From contig CANHHI010000043.1 in NCBI GenBank assembly GCA_947460225.1, positions 1 to 11,032 on the forward strand: a stretch of DNA of 11,032 nt, in the 5' to 3' direction. The position numbers were made by a program, and so were the translations under genes. The stretch's first letter is position 1. Each line of letters begins with the position of its first letter. The stretch is from Flavobacteriales bacterium (lineage in GTDB: Bacteria > Bacteroidota > Bacteroidia > Flavobacteriales_D > CANHHI01). Below, piece after piece: positions 1-5,553 of this stretch. Below the pieces are notes generated by a model that was not told the origin of the DNA, ran no database searches, and saw only the letters and a program-made list of their open reading frames with translations.

Positions 1-2
1 AT

Positions 3-329
3 GGTGATAAAAAAGGTTTTGGTGATTTTGGTAAAGTTGCAACAATAGATACGAGAAATCATAATTTTGTAAAAGACCACTACATACACCCAGAAAAAAC
101 AACTAATAGAAAAACATATAATGTTATAGTATTAAAACAAGATATGGATTTAGAAAAATTTTATACAGATAACGTTTATAAAAAATTTAACATTGACAAT
201 CCCAAAGGACATAAAAATGAAAAGGACGCAAGAAAATTAGTAAACAATATAAATAATTTAAACGACCCGAGCGTATTTAATGAATTTAAAAGTATATTTG
301 ACATGATTATAGAAAAAGCACAAAAATAA
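3..329 (+). CDS. 3' end of an unrecognised AT-rich gene (5' partial)
   Basis: The reading frame is open from the window edge (first full codon at 3) to the TAA at 327-329, giving about 108 C-terminal residues. The true start lies outside; the internal ATG at 144 is probably not it, because the codons before it are open and similar in composition. The protein is rich in Asn, Lys and Asp, with no membrane segment and no motif I recognise. The segment around residues 10-25 (GKVATIDTRN, then NFVKDHY) has a compact globular look, but I cannot assign a family. By hand count the 144-329 stretch is only about 23% G+C, well below the helicase and PriA genes, which suggests accessory or transferred DNA. 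It could be the tail of a toxin, an immunity protein or a restriction-type protein, but nothing seen here decides this. The downstream segment is full of palindromes and has an attC-like element, so a mobile-cassette origin is possible. Confidence 0.6.
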   Translation, partial: GDKKGFGDFGKVATIDTRNHNFVKDHYIHPEKTTNRKTYNVIVLKQDMDLEKFYTDNVYKKFNIDNPKGHKNEKDARKLVNNINNLNDPSVFNEFKSIFDMIIEKAQK

Positions 330-359
330 CTCCTTTACCTCAAACACGCTGAAATTAAA

Positions 360-395
360 CGGACGATGTCCGCAGATTAAAACGGACTATGTCCG
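360..395. repeat. Pair of CGGAC-NNN-GTCCG triloop palindromes
   Basis: Two near-identical units lie side by side. The first has CGGAC at 360-364, loop GAT and GTCCG at 368-372. The second has CGGAC at 383-387, loop TAT and GTCCG at 391-395. Each is preceded by ATTAAA(A), so the repeated unit is about 20 bp rather than just the stem. A third copy with a 6-bp stem (ACGGAC, loop ATT, GTCCGT) lies at 747-761. They are too short and lack the T-run needed for intrinsic terminators. They look like a dispersed mini-palindrome family. Confidence 0.6.
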
Positions 396-405
396 CCTGC
401 AAAAC

Positions 406-483
406 GGCAATTCCCACGTGGTGAAAACCACGCAGGAATAGAGTTAGGTACGCAACACCCTAAGCTAGACCTTATCGATTGCC
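406..483 (+). ncRNA. Candidate structured RNA with a three-way junction
   Basis: Hand folding gives a closing stem GGCAAT (406-411) with ATTGCC (478-483). Inside it is a long hairpin: TTCC (411-414) pairs GGAA (435-438), a symmetric CA/CA internal loop follows, then CGTGGT (417-422) pairs ACCACG (427-432) across a GAAA tetraloop. The tetraloop is of the GNRA class on the plus strand only, which favours plus-strand sense. A second hairpin pairs TTAGG (444-448) with CCTAA (459-463). T411 is shared between the closing stem and the first hairpin, so one would give way. I recognise no named RNA family and see no clear promoter. It could be a 3' UTR element of the gene ending at 329, part of a mobile element, or a chance fold. 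Confidence 0.3.
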
Positions 484-486
484 AAG

Positions 487-508
487 TTTTTTTGGTGCAC
501 AAAAAAAA
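487..508. repeat. T7-GGTGCAC-A8 palindrome
   Basis: Seven T (487-493) are followed by G, the 6-bp palindrome GTGCAC (495-500), and eight A (501-508). Apart from the G494/A501 pair, the whole 22 bp is self-complementary. On either strand the hairpin is A/T arms around a GC-rich core, the reverse of a normal intrinsic terminator, so I do not call it a terminator. It sits directly against the left end of the longer inverted repeat at 509. Confidence 0.5.
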
Positions 509-615
509 CCCAACCTGACGATTTGTAAAGTTGAAATCATAAACGTCTCGTTCAGCGTGTAAAACACGCCGAGGACAACAAACGCCTTTCAGCGGGGTCG
601 TCCGTCAGGTTGGGC
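508..615 (+). repeat. 106-bp imperfect palindrome with attC-like end boxes
   Basis: A perfect 12-bp inverted repeat, CCCAACCTGACG (509-520) and CGTCAGGTTGGG (603-614), closes the element. Inside, GTTGAAA (530-536) pairs TTTCAGC (587-593) with one wobble. GTCTCG (545-550) pairs 570-576 with one bulged G. GCGTGT (555-560) pairs ACACGC (564-569) around loop AAA. The ends fit the integron attC core consensus: ACCCAAC matches RYYYAAC on the left and GTTGGGC (609-615) matches GTTRRRY on the right, in the orientation expected downstream of a plus-strand cassette gene. Against attC, the outer 12 bp pair without the usual unpaired spacer, the distance from the stop at 329 is long, and no integrase or second site is visible. 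The inverted repeat is certain; the attC reading is an inference. Confidence 0.5.
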
Positions 616-639
616 TATATGTTAAAAGGTATAACCCCA

Positions 640-840
640 GCCGATTATTTCGGCGTGCATTGTGTCCAATACAGGACATTTATGATTTCAAGTACAAAGT
701 TACAAATTTCTCTGCGAAATTTCCAAATAAAATGCAAAATATTTTTACGGACATTGTCCGTTTTAGTCTGCCTACGGCAGGCGATACAGGCAAAATGTAG
801 GGTCTTGCCACGGCAAGACCTCCGAAAGAAATGATAGGAT
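640..840. repeat. Cluster of five further short hairpins
   Basis: This stretch has no credible gene but has five more inverted repeats. They are GCCGA/TCGGC (640-654); TGTCC/GGACA (663-678); AAATTTC/GAAATTT (704-722); ACGGAC/GTCCGT with loop ATT (747-761); and CTGCC/GGCAG with loop TAC (768-780). A sixth and stronger one, GGTCTTGCC/GGCAAGACC (801-820), has a 9-bp stem and only two central bases. Several share GTCC/GGAC arms or two- to three-base loops with the pair at 360-395. None has a T-run, so these are not intrinsic terminators. A 74-codon frame at 610-834 runs straight through the hairpins and is not a gene. Confidence 0.5.
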
Positions 841-858
841 AAACCGGACTATGCCTGC

Positions 859-891
859 AAAAAAAGAGGACTCCCTAAGGAATCCTCTTTT
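859..891 (-). terminator. Intrinsic terminator of the DEAD-box helicase gene
   Basis: AAAGAGGA (863-870) pairs TCCTCTTT (883-890), and after one C/A mismatch TCC (872-874) pairs GGA (879-881), closing on loop CTAA (875-878). Read on the minus strand the stem is followed by seven T (865 down to 859). It sits 21 bp beyond the helicase stop codon, as expected for a Rho-independent terminator. The plus-strand face has four T after the stem, so weak bidirectional action is possible. Confidence 0.8.
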
Positions 892-911
892 ATATAAAGA
901 TTGGTTTTTAT

Positions 912-2648
912 TTAGAATCTTTTTCTTCTGCCAGAATCTCTTCTATCAGAATCTCTTCTGTCAGAATTTCCGCCACCAGAATATCTAGAGCCGCCACCGC
1001 CAGAAGATTTTCTAAATCCACCGCCGCCACCGCCTTCATCTTTTCTAGGTTTAGAAACCTCTACAGAAACACGTTTGCCTTCAAAATCGCTATTTTTCAA
1101 AGACGAAAGCACCGTATCGCAATCCGCTTCTGGAACTTCAAAGAAAGAGAAACCTTTCATCAAATCAATTCTGCCAACACTGTTAGAACGAAGTCCTGTT
1201 GTGTCGCATAAGAATTTCAAAAGGCTACCTTTGTTTGCACCGTCCAAAGCACCAATGTTCAAGAAAAACCTTGTGAAACCTGTATCAGCACCTCTTGGTT
1301 CTCTTCTTCTTGAACTATCTTCGGCACTGTTGCTTAAATCTTGCGCATTTTCGTAATAATTTAAAAATCTTTCAAACTCAAAAGACAAGAATTTTTGTAT
1401 CAATTCTTCCTTGGTGAAGTCCTGCAATTTTTCATACGCATTAGGCAAGAACGTATCCATACCTGCGCTTGCTTCTTTTTCAGCCACACGAGCTACCAAA
1501 TGCAACAATTGTTTTTCGCAAATATCTTGCCCTTTTGGAGGCTGAATGCGTTGCATTTGTTGTTTAATTTGGTTTTCTATTTCTCTAACTCTGCGTTCAT
1601 CACGTGGCGTTAAAATAGCAATAGAAATACCTGTTTTTCCTGCACGACCAGTTCTACCACTTCTATGGGTATAAACCTCAATATCATCAGGAATCATATA
1701 GTGCATCACATGCGAAATGTCGTTTACATCTATACCACGTGCAGCAACGTCTGTGGCTACAAGAATTTGCAAGCTGTGTTGTCTAAAACGTTTCATCACC
1801 AAATCACGTTGCGCCTGAGATAAATCCCCGTGCAAAGCCTCTGCGTTGTAACCGTCTTTAATCAACTTATCCGCAACTTCCTGTGTTTCTATTTTTGTAC
1901 GACAGAAAATCAAACCAAAAATATCTGGATAATAATCCAAAAGGCGTTTGAGTGCTTCGTATCTATCGCTTTGGCGAACAACCACATATTGATGCTCAAT
2001 ATTTTTGTTGCCGCTGTTTTGCTTACCAATCACAACCTCCAAAGGATCGGTCATGTAATTTTTAGCAATACGACGCACTTCCTGTGGCATAGTCGCAGAA
2101 AAAAGCCAAGTGCGTTTTTCTTTTGGCGTATGGCGCAAAATATCGTCCAAAGCATCTTTAAAGCCCATATTGAGCATTTCATCTGCTTCATCTAACACCA
2201 AGTATTTCACTTGGGATAAATCAATTTTGCCTCGCTCTAAAATATCCAAAAGACGACCCGGGGTAGCTACAATGATGTTCGCTCCTTGTCTGATTTCTCG
2301 CATTTGTCCTTCTATGCTAGCTCCGCCATAAACTGCGCACACTTGCACACCTGGCAAGTATTTTGCAAAGTTTTTCAACTCCGCCGCAATTTGTATGCCT
2401 AATTCCCGAGTTGGACTCAAAATAACCGCTTGCACTTTGCGGTCTTCTGTGTCCATAAGATGCAACATCGGCAAGCCAAAAGCCGCCGTTTTGCCCGTAC
2501 CTGTTTGCGCCAACCCTACGAAATCAGAAGAACCTTCCGAAATTAATTCGGGGATAGCCTTCTGTTGTATTTCTGTGGGTTGTTGAAAACCTAAATCCTG
2601 TATAGCTTTTAGGATTTCCTCCCTAAGCTGTAGGTCTTGAAAAGTCAT
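912..2648 (-). CDS. DEAD-box ATP-dependent RNA helicase with DbpA-type RNA-binding domain
   Basis: This 578-residue cytoplasmic helicase would unwind RNA duplexes in ribosome assembly, RNA decay or cold response. All core motifs are visible: Q motif (PTEIQ, Gln28), motif I AQTGTGKT (47-54), PTREL (79-83), TPGR (129-132), DEAD (153-156), SAT (184-186), the FCRT region (248-251), ATDVAARGID (298-307) and HRSGRTGR (328-335). After a linker, residues about 458-533 (FTRFFLNIG to VSVEVSK) match the DbpA/CsdA C-terminal RNA-binding fold. The last 40 residues are a flexible Gly-rich then Arg/Asp/Ser tail with a repeated DRRDS unit. The length and order fit the CsdA/DeaD-like type of Bacteroidota. The ATG at 2646-2648 starts just before the Q motif, so little could be missing. 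A possible -7 box lies at 2681-2688 and a strong terminator follows. The assignment is firm; the exact RNA substrate is not known from sequence. Confidence 0.95.
   Translation of the reverse strand: MTFQDLQLREEILKAIQDLGFQQPTEIQQKAIPELISEGSSDFVGLAQTGTGKTAAFGLPMLHLMDTEDRKVQAVILSPTRELGIQIAAELKNFAKYLPGVQVCAVYGGASIEGQMREIRQGANIIVATPGRLLDILERGKIDLSQVKYLVLDEADEMLNMGFKDALDDILRHTPKEKRTWLFSATMPQEVRRIAKNYMTDPLEVVIGKQNSGNKNIEHQYVVVRQSDRYEALKRLLDYYPDIFGLIFCRTKIETQEVADKLIKDGYNAEALHGDLSQAQRDLVMKRFRQHSLQILVATDVAARGIDVNDISHVMHYMIPDDIEVYTHRSGRTGRAGKTGISIAILTPRDERRVREIENQIKQQMQRIQPPKGQDICEKQLLHLVARVAEKEASAGMDTFLPNAYEKLQDFTKEELIQKFLSFEFERFLNYYENAQDLSNSAEDSSRRREPRGADTGFTRFFLNIGALDGANKGSLLKFLCDTTGLRSNSVGRIDLMKGFSFFEVPEADCDTVLSSLKNSDFEGKRVSVEVSKPRKDEGGGGGGFRKSSGGGGSRYSGGGNSDRRDSDRRDSGRRKRF
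932..961 (-). repeat. 15-bp tandem repeat in the helicase tail
   Basis: Two 15-bp units (932-946 and 947-961) differ at one base. They encode the repeated DRRDS of the basic C-terminal tail. A third, degraded unit follows on the 3' side of the plus strand. Such in-frame repeats probably expand and contract by slippage without breaking the gene. Confidence 0.6.
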
Positions 2649-2680
2649 TGATAAAATGATGTTGTTTATAAAATTTGGGG

Positions 2681-2688
2681 CAAAGTTC
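2681..2688 (-). promoter_or_regulatory. Possible -7 box for the helicase gene
   Basis: On the minus strand this reads GAACTTTG, one base off the Bacteroidota -7 consensus TAnnTTTG. It lies about 33 bp upstream of the helicase start, close to the spacing at the dehydrogenase promoter. No good TTG-type -33 element is seen at the expected distance, so this is a weak call. Read-through from the SCO gene 77 bp upstream is the alternative. Confidence 0.3.
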
Positions 2689-2725
2689 GTGAAAAGAATG
2701 GACTTTTCCTAATATACGAAAAACT

Positions 2726-3394
2726 TTATTTTTCCGCAAGGAGCAAAGCTATGTCCTGCATCAAAATATCCACTTGTTTTTTATTGGTGCCGTCATAATA
2801 GCCTCTAATTCTTTTTTGTCTATCTATCAACACAAAAAAATTGGTGTGGATAAAATCATATTTGTCGCCAGCACCTTCGCCCACGCTTTCTTTTTTCATT
2901 AAAAAATAAGACTGCCTAGCCAAAGTGTAAATTTGAGGCTTGTCGCCTGTTAAAAATTGCCAAGTGGGCAAAGTCGCACCATATTTCAAGGCATAAGCCG
3001 ATAAAGCCGATGGCGTATCTCTTTCGGGTTGAACACTAAACGACAAAATGGCAAAATCATTTTCTGTTTTAAATTTTTGAAAAATCCTTTGCATTTGCGC
3101 ATTCATCAAAGGGCAAATATCTTGACAGGTAGCAAAGAAAAATTCTGCTACATACACTTTATTTTTCACAATTTGCCCAGTTACAGTATCTCCGTTTTGA
3201 TTTAACAAAGAAAAATCCGCAATGGTATGCGACTTTTGAATGCTTTGCACGGCACTATCTACCAAGGACGCATCTATTTGATAAGGGTTATAGATAGGCA
3301 AAGTCTTATTGGTGCGCATCAAAAAATACAACACAGGCAAAACCACAAAAGACAAAGCCACCAAAAACCAAAAACCGCCAAATTTTTTCATCAT
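2726..3394 (-). CDS. SCO1/SenC-family membrane-anchored thioredoxin-fold protein
   Basis: This 222-residue protein has one N-terminal membrane segment (about residues 8-26, FWFLVALSF to YFLM) and would face the periplasm. The SCO signature is present: Cys90 and Cys94 in a CxxxC motif (CQDIC, followed by Pro), and a distal His183 in the stretch FIHTNFF. These three residues form the copper site in characterised SCO proteins, which help assemble the CuA centre of cytochrome c oxidase or act as thiol-disulfide reductases. PERDTP (123-128) and the C-terminal RGYYDGT are typical of the family. Most relatives have CPxxCP, so the Gln after the first Cys is a mild variant. The start ATG at 3394 has a second ATG directly after it. 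It lies 21 bp after the dehydrogenase stop on the same strand, so an operon is likely. No cytochrome oxidase gene is in the window, so the partner is unknown. Confidence 0.88.
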   Translation of the reverse strand: MMKKFGGFWFLVALSFVVLPVLYFLMRTNKTLPIYNPYQIDASLVDSAVQSIQKSHTIADFSLLNQNGDTVTGQIVKNKVYVAEFFFATCQDICPLMNAQMQRIFQKFKTENDFAILSFSVQPERDTPSALSAYALKYGATLPTWQFLTGDKPQIYTLARQSYFLMKKESVGEGAGDKYDFIHTNFFVLIDRQKRIRGYYDGTNKKQVDILMQDIALLLAEK

Positions 3395-3402
3395 TTTTGA
3401 TG

Positions 3403-3410
3403 CAAATATA
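3403..3410 (-). promoter_or_regulatory. Possible internal -7 box for the SCO gene
   Basis: On the minus strand this reads TATATTTG, an exact match to TAnnTTTG, inside the 21-bp gap before the SCO start. It would give a leader of only about 4-7 bases. In such AT-rich DNA a chance match is quite possible. Confidence 0.22.
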
Positions 3411-3415
3411 TGATT

Positions 3416-4345
3416 TTATGCAAAATAATTCAAAATTTTATCCGCCAAAACAGCAGAAAGTTTATAATAAGACTCATCTGTCCAGCCAGCAACATGCGGA
3501 GAAAGCAACACATTGTTTTGACTGGCTAATTTTTCCAAAAGTGCATGCTTGGCATCTAATTGGAAACTCAAATCTTCAAATTCAAAAACATCTAAACAAG
3601 CCCCCAAAACACGCCCCAAAGACAAAGCCTCCAAAAGCGCATGCGTTTGCAAACACGCACCACGAGAGGTGTTAATAAAATAGATAGGCTTTTGGAAAGA
3701 GGCAAAAAAAGTTTTATCCGCAAAATAATGCGTGTCTTGATGCAAGGGTAGGTGCAAAGAAACCACATCAGCTTGCGAAAAAATAGCAGCTAAACTAACT
3801 TCTTGAACATATTGCGTGGAAAATCCTGTTTTATACTTATCGTAAGCCAAGATTTGAACGCCAAAACCTTGCAATTTCTCAGCAAAAGCACTCCCCGTAT
3901 TGCCATACCCAATAATGCCAACGGTTTTGCCTTTCAACTCAACGCCTTGATTGGCTTTTCTCTGCCAAATGCCCCTAGAAACTTCTTGATGGCAAAACAG
4001 TAACTTGTTAAACAAAGCCAAAAGCATGCCCAGCGCATGTTCGCCCACAGCATCTCTATTTCCTTCTGGGGAACTGAACACCTGAACGGATTTTTTTTCA
4101 GCTATTATTATATCTATATTTTCCAAACCCGAACCCGAACGAGCGATAAAACGAAGATTGGAAGCATGCGCAAAGAAATCGGCTTGCAAAGGCAAACGAC
4201 TTCGGATAACAACACCTTGGTAGCTGCCAATTTTAGCACAAAGCTCCTCAAAAGTGCAGGTGTAATCAGCCTCACAGGTATATCCAGCCTGTGTTAATCT
4301 TTGCCAAAGCACTTCATGCACCACATCTAAGAATAAAACACGCAT
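3416..4345 (-). CDS. D-isomer 2-hydroxyacid dehydrogenase (phosphoglycerate dehydrogenase-like)
   Basis: This 309-residue NAD-dependent oxidoreductase belongs to the family that interconverts 2-hydroxyacids and 2-oxoacids. It has the Rossmann motif GYGNTG (146-151), with Asp169 placed to bind the adenosine ribose and so favour NAD over NADP. The catalytic triad is Arg228 (NTSRG), Glu257 (DVFEFE) and His284 (LSPHVAG). The substrate-side stretch RSGSGLENID (69-78) is the counterpart of RAGxGxDNID in phosphoglycerate dehydrogenases. It lacks the C-terminal ACT domain of long SerA proteins, so it may be a short PGDH in serine synthesis or another 2-hydroxyacid enzyme. I chose the ATG at 4343-4345. 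The frame stays open further upstream only to a TTG at 4378 that lies in the promoter region. It is the first gene of a likely two-gene unit with the SCO gene, although the functional link is unclear. Confidence 0.88.
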   Translation of the reverse strand: MRVLFLDVVHEVLWQRLTQAGYTCEADYTCTFEELCAKIGSYQGVVIRSRLPLQADFFAHASNLRFIARSGSGLENIDIIIAEKKSVQVFSSPEGNRDAVGEHALGMLLALFNKLLFCHQEVSRGIWQRKANQGVELKGKTVGIIGYGNTGSAFAEKLQGFGVQILAYDKYKTGFSTQYVQEVSLAAIFSQADVVSLHLPLHQDTHYFADKTFFASFQKPIYFINTSRGACLQTHALLEALSLGRVLGACLDVFEFEDLSFQLDAKHALLEKLASQNNVLLSPHVAGWTDESYYKLSAVLADKILNYFA

Positions 4346-4375
4346 CTCAACAATTGATTTAAGGCTAATTTCATG

Positions 4376-4383
4376 CAAAGTTA
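4376..4383 (-). promoter_or_regulatory. -7 box of the dehydrogenase-SCO unit
   Basis: On the minus strand this reads TAACTTTG, an exact match to TAnnTTTG. It would start transcription near 4370, giving a leader of about 25 bases before the ATG at 4345. This overlap also argues against the upstream TTG at 4378 as a start. No strong -33 element is seen. Confidence 0.5.
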
Positions 4384-4426
4384 ATGCAATTTTTATGTAC
4401 GATGATGCTTTTTATACAAAATTATG

Positions 4427-4434
4427 TAAATTTG
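4427..4434 (+). promoter_or_regulatory. -7 box of the glycosyltransferase gene
   Basis: TAAATTTG is an exact match to TAnnTTTG. It predicts a transcript start near 4438-4440. That leaves about 8 bases before the ATG at 4447 and about 23 before the in-frame ATG at 4462. Together with the minus-strand box at 4376-4383 it makes a compact divergent promoter region. Confidence 0.45.
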
Positions 4435-4446
4435 TGAATTATTTCA

Positions 4447-5553
4447 ATGACCCAGCAAAATATGTCGGAAAGTTTAGTGATTATACCCACCTACAATGAA
4501 AAAGAAAACATAGAACAGATGCTTCGCTGTGTTTTTGCTATGTATGAAAACCTAGATATTTTAGTTGTAGAGGATAGCTCCCCAGACGGAACGGCGGATA
4601 TTGTGAAATCTTTGCAAATTGAATTTAAAAATCGCCTGCATATTATAGAACGAAAAGGCAAATTGGGTTTGGGGACGGCTTACATTGCTGGTTTTCATTG
4701 GGCTTTGGATAGACAATACGAGTATATTTTTGAAATGGACGCCGATTTTTCGCACCCCGTGGAGAAAATAGGAGAGTTACTGCATGCTTTAAAGCAAGGT
4801 GCTGGTGTTGCCATTGGCTCACGTTATGTGCAAGGCGGAAGCGTAAAAAACTGGGATTTACAAAGAATTATATTGTCTTATGGGGCATCTTTATATGTAA
4901 GACTTATTTTATGGCTACCCGTAAAAGACACTACGGCAGGTTTTATTGGCTATAAAAGAGCAGTTTTGGAAAAAATTCAATTGACAGCCATTGTTTTTAA
5001 AGGTTATGGCTTTCAAATTGCGATGAAATATGCAGCATATAAATTAGGATTTAAGCTACAAGAAGTGCCTATTTCCTTTAAAGACCGAGAATTGGGTGTG
5101 TCTAAAATGAGTTTATCTATCTTTAAAGAAGCGGTGCTGGGCGTTTGGCAGATGCGTTTTCGTAAAATCGGTTTTAAAAAGGCGGTGCTTGCACTATTTT
5201 TATTGGCAATGGCTTGTCAAAACAATGATAAACCTAAAAATTTAATTGCAGAAGATGCTTTTATTCAAATGTATTTGGACAGCAAAATAGTGGAGCAAGT
5301 GATTAAAGAAAAATTAGATAAACAAGCAGACAGCCTAAAAAATGCTGTAAGAGAGCAGGCTTATGAAACTTTTTTTAAAGAACATAACATCAACGAACTT
5401 GATTTCACAAACAGCTACAATTACTACAACAAAGACATAGAAAGCACCATTGCCTTTACCAACAAAGTGAAAGACAGTTTAAACGAACGCTTGGAAAAAA
5501 TCAAGCATCGCAAACAGGCGCATCAAGAGGAGGTTCTTGTGCCGACACCGTAG
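4447..5553 (+). CDS. Polyprenol-phosphate mannosyltransferase-like GT2 fused to DUF4296 lipoprotein-like domain
   Basis: Residues 1 to about 238 are a GT2 enzyme of the polyprenol monophosphomannose synthase type, which moves a sugar from a nucleotide donor to a lipid phosphate on the inner membrane. Visible motifs are IPTYNEKENI (13-22), EDSSPDGTAD (42-51), the DxD metal site in EMDADFSHP (96-104), GSRYVQGG (124-131), TTAGF (162-166), GYGFQI (186-191) and the PISFKDRELGVSKMS region. Such enzymes usually end here. Instead the frame continues through a basic stretch and a short hydrophobic run (AVLALFLLAMA, 246-256) to Cys257, like a lipoprotein signal peptide. Residues 258-355 (KPKNLIAED, YETFFKEHNI, FTNSYNYYNKD) match the DUF4296 family, usually a separate lipoprotein. 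An internal ATG at 5152 (Met236) would make a standard lipoprotein in the same frame. The start may instead be the ATG at 4462. The 3' end overlaps the opposing dusB gene by 53 bp. Confidence 0.88.
   Translation: MTQQNMSESLVIIPTYNEKENIEQMLRCVFAMYENLDILVVEDSSPDGTADIVKSLQIEFKNRLHIIERKGKLGLGTAYIAGFHWALDRQYEYIFEMDADFSHPVEKIGELLHALKQGAGVAIGSRYVQGGSVKNWDLQRIILSYGASLYVRLILWLPVKDTTAGFIGYKRAVLEKIQLTAIVFKGYGFQIAMKYAAYKLGFKLQEVPISFKDRELGVSKMSLSIFKEAVLGVWQMRFRKIGFKKAVLALFLLAMACQNNDKPKNLIAEDAFIQMYLDSKIVEQVIKEKLDKQADSLKNAVREQAYETFFKEHNINELDFTNSYNYYNKDIESTIAFTNKVKDSLNERLEKIKHRKQAHQEEVLVPTP
5152..5217 (+). other. Embedded lipoprotein signal peptide with internal start
   Basis: From Met236 (ATG at 5152) the fused protein reads as a type II signal peptide: a basic n-region (MRFRKIGFKK), a hydrophobic core of about 11 residues, and the lipobox-like LAMAC ending at Cys257 (TGT at 5215-5217). 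The core is too short for a typical membrane helix but normal for a lipoprotein signal. The lipobox is imperfect, with Met at -2. If translation starts here, a lipoprotein of about 112 residues after cleavage is made in addition to the fusion. Confidence 0.5.

Noticed and set aside
360..395. CRISPR array
   Set aside because: Only two adjacent short palindromic units with a 10-base spacer are present, too short for repeats or spacers, and no cas gene is seen.
406..483. tRNA gene reading of the branched fold
   Set aside because: The size and branching suggest it at first, but there is no acceptor-type 7-bp stem, no TTCRA-type T-loop and no anticodon arm.
610..834. 74-codon frame on the plus strand in the palindrome-rich spacer
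   Set aside because: It runs through several hairpins, has a composition rich in Cys, Arg and Gln, no domain and no promoter. Its start lies inside the right arm area of the 106-bp palindrome.
2691..2708. GAAAAG/CTTTTC hairpin as a terminator between the SCO and helicase genes
   Set aside because: The stem is only 6 bp, has little G+C and is not followed by a T-run on the minus strand.
4346..4378. Upstream TTG start for the hydroxyacid dehydrogenase
   Set aside because: The TTG overlaps the predicted -7 box at 4376-4383, and the ATG at 4345 opens directly onto the first strand of the fold.
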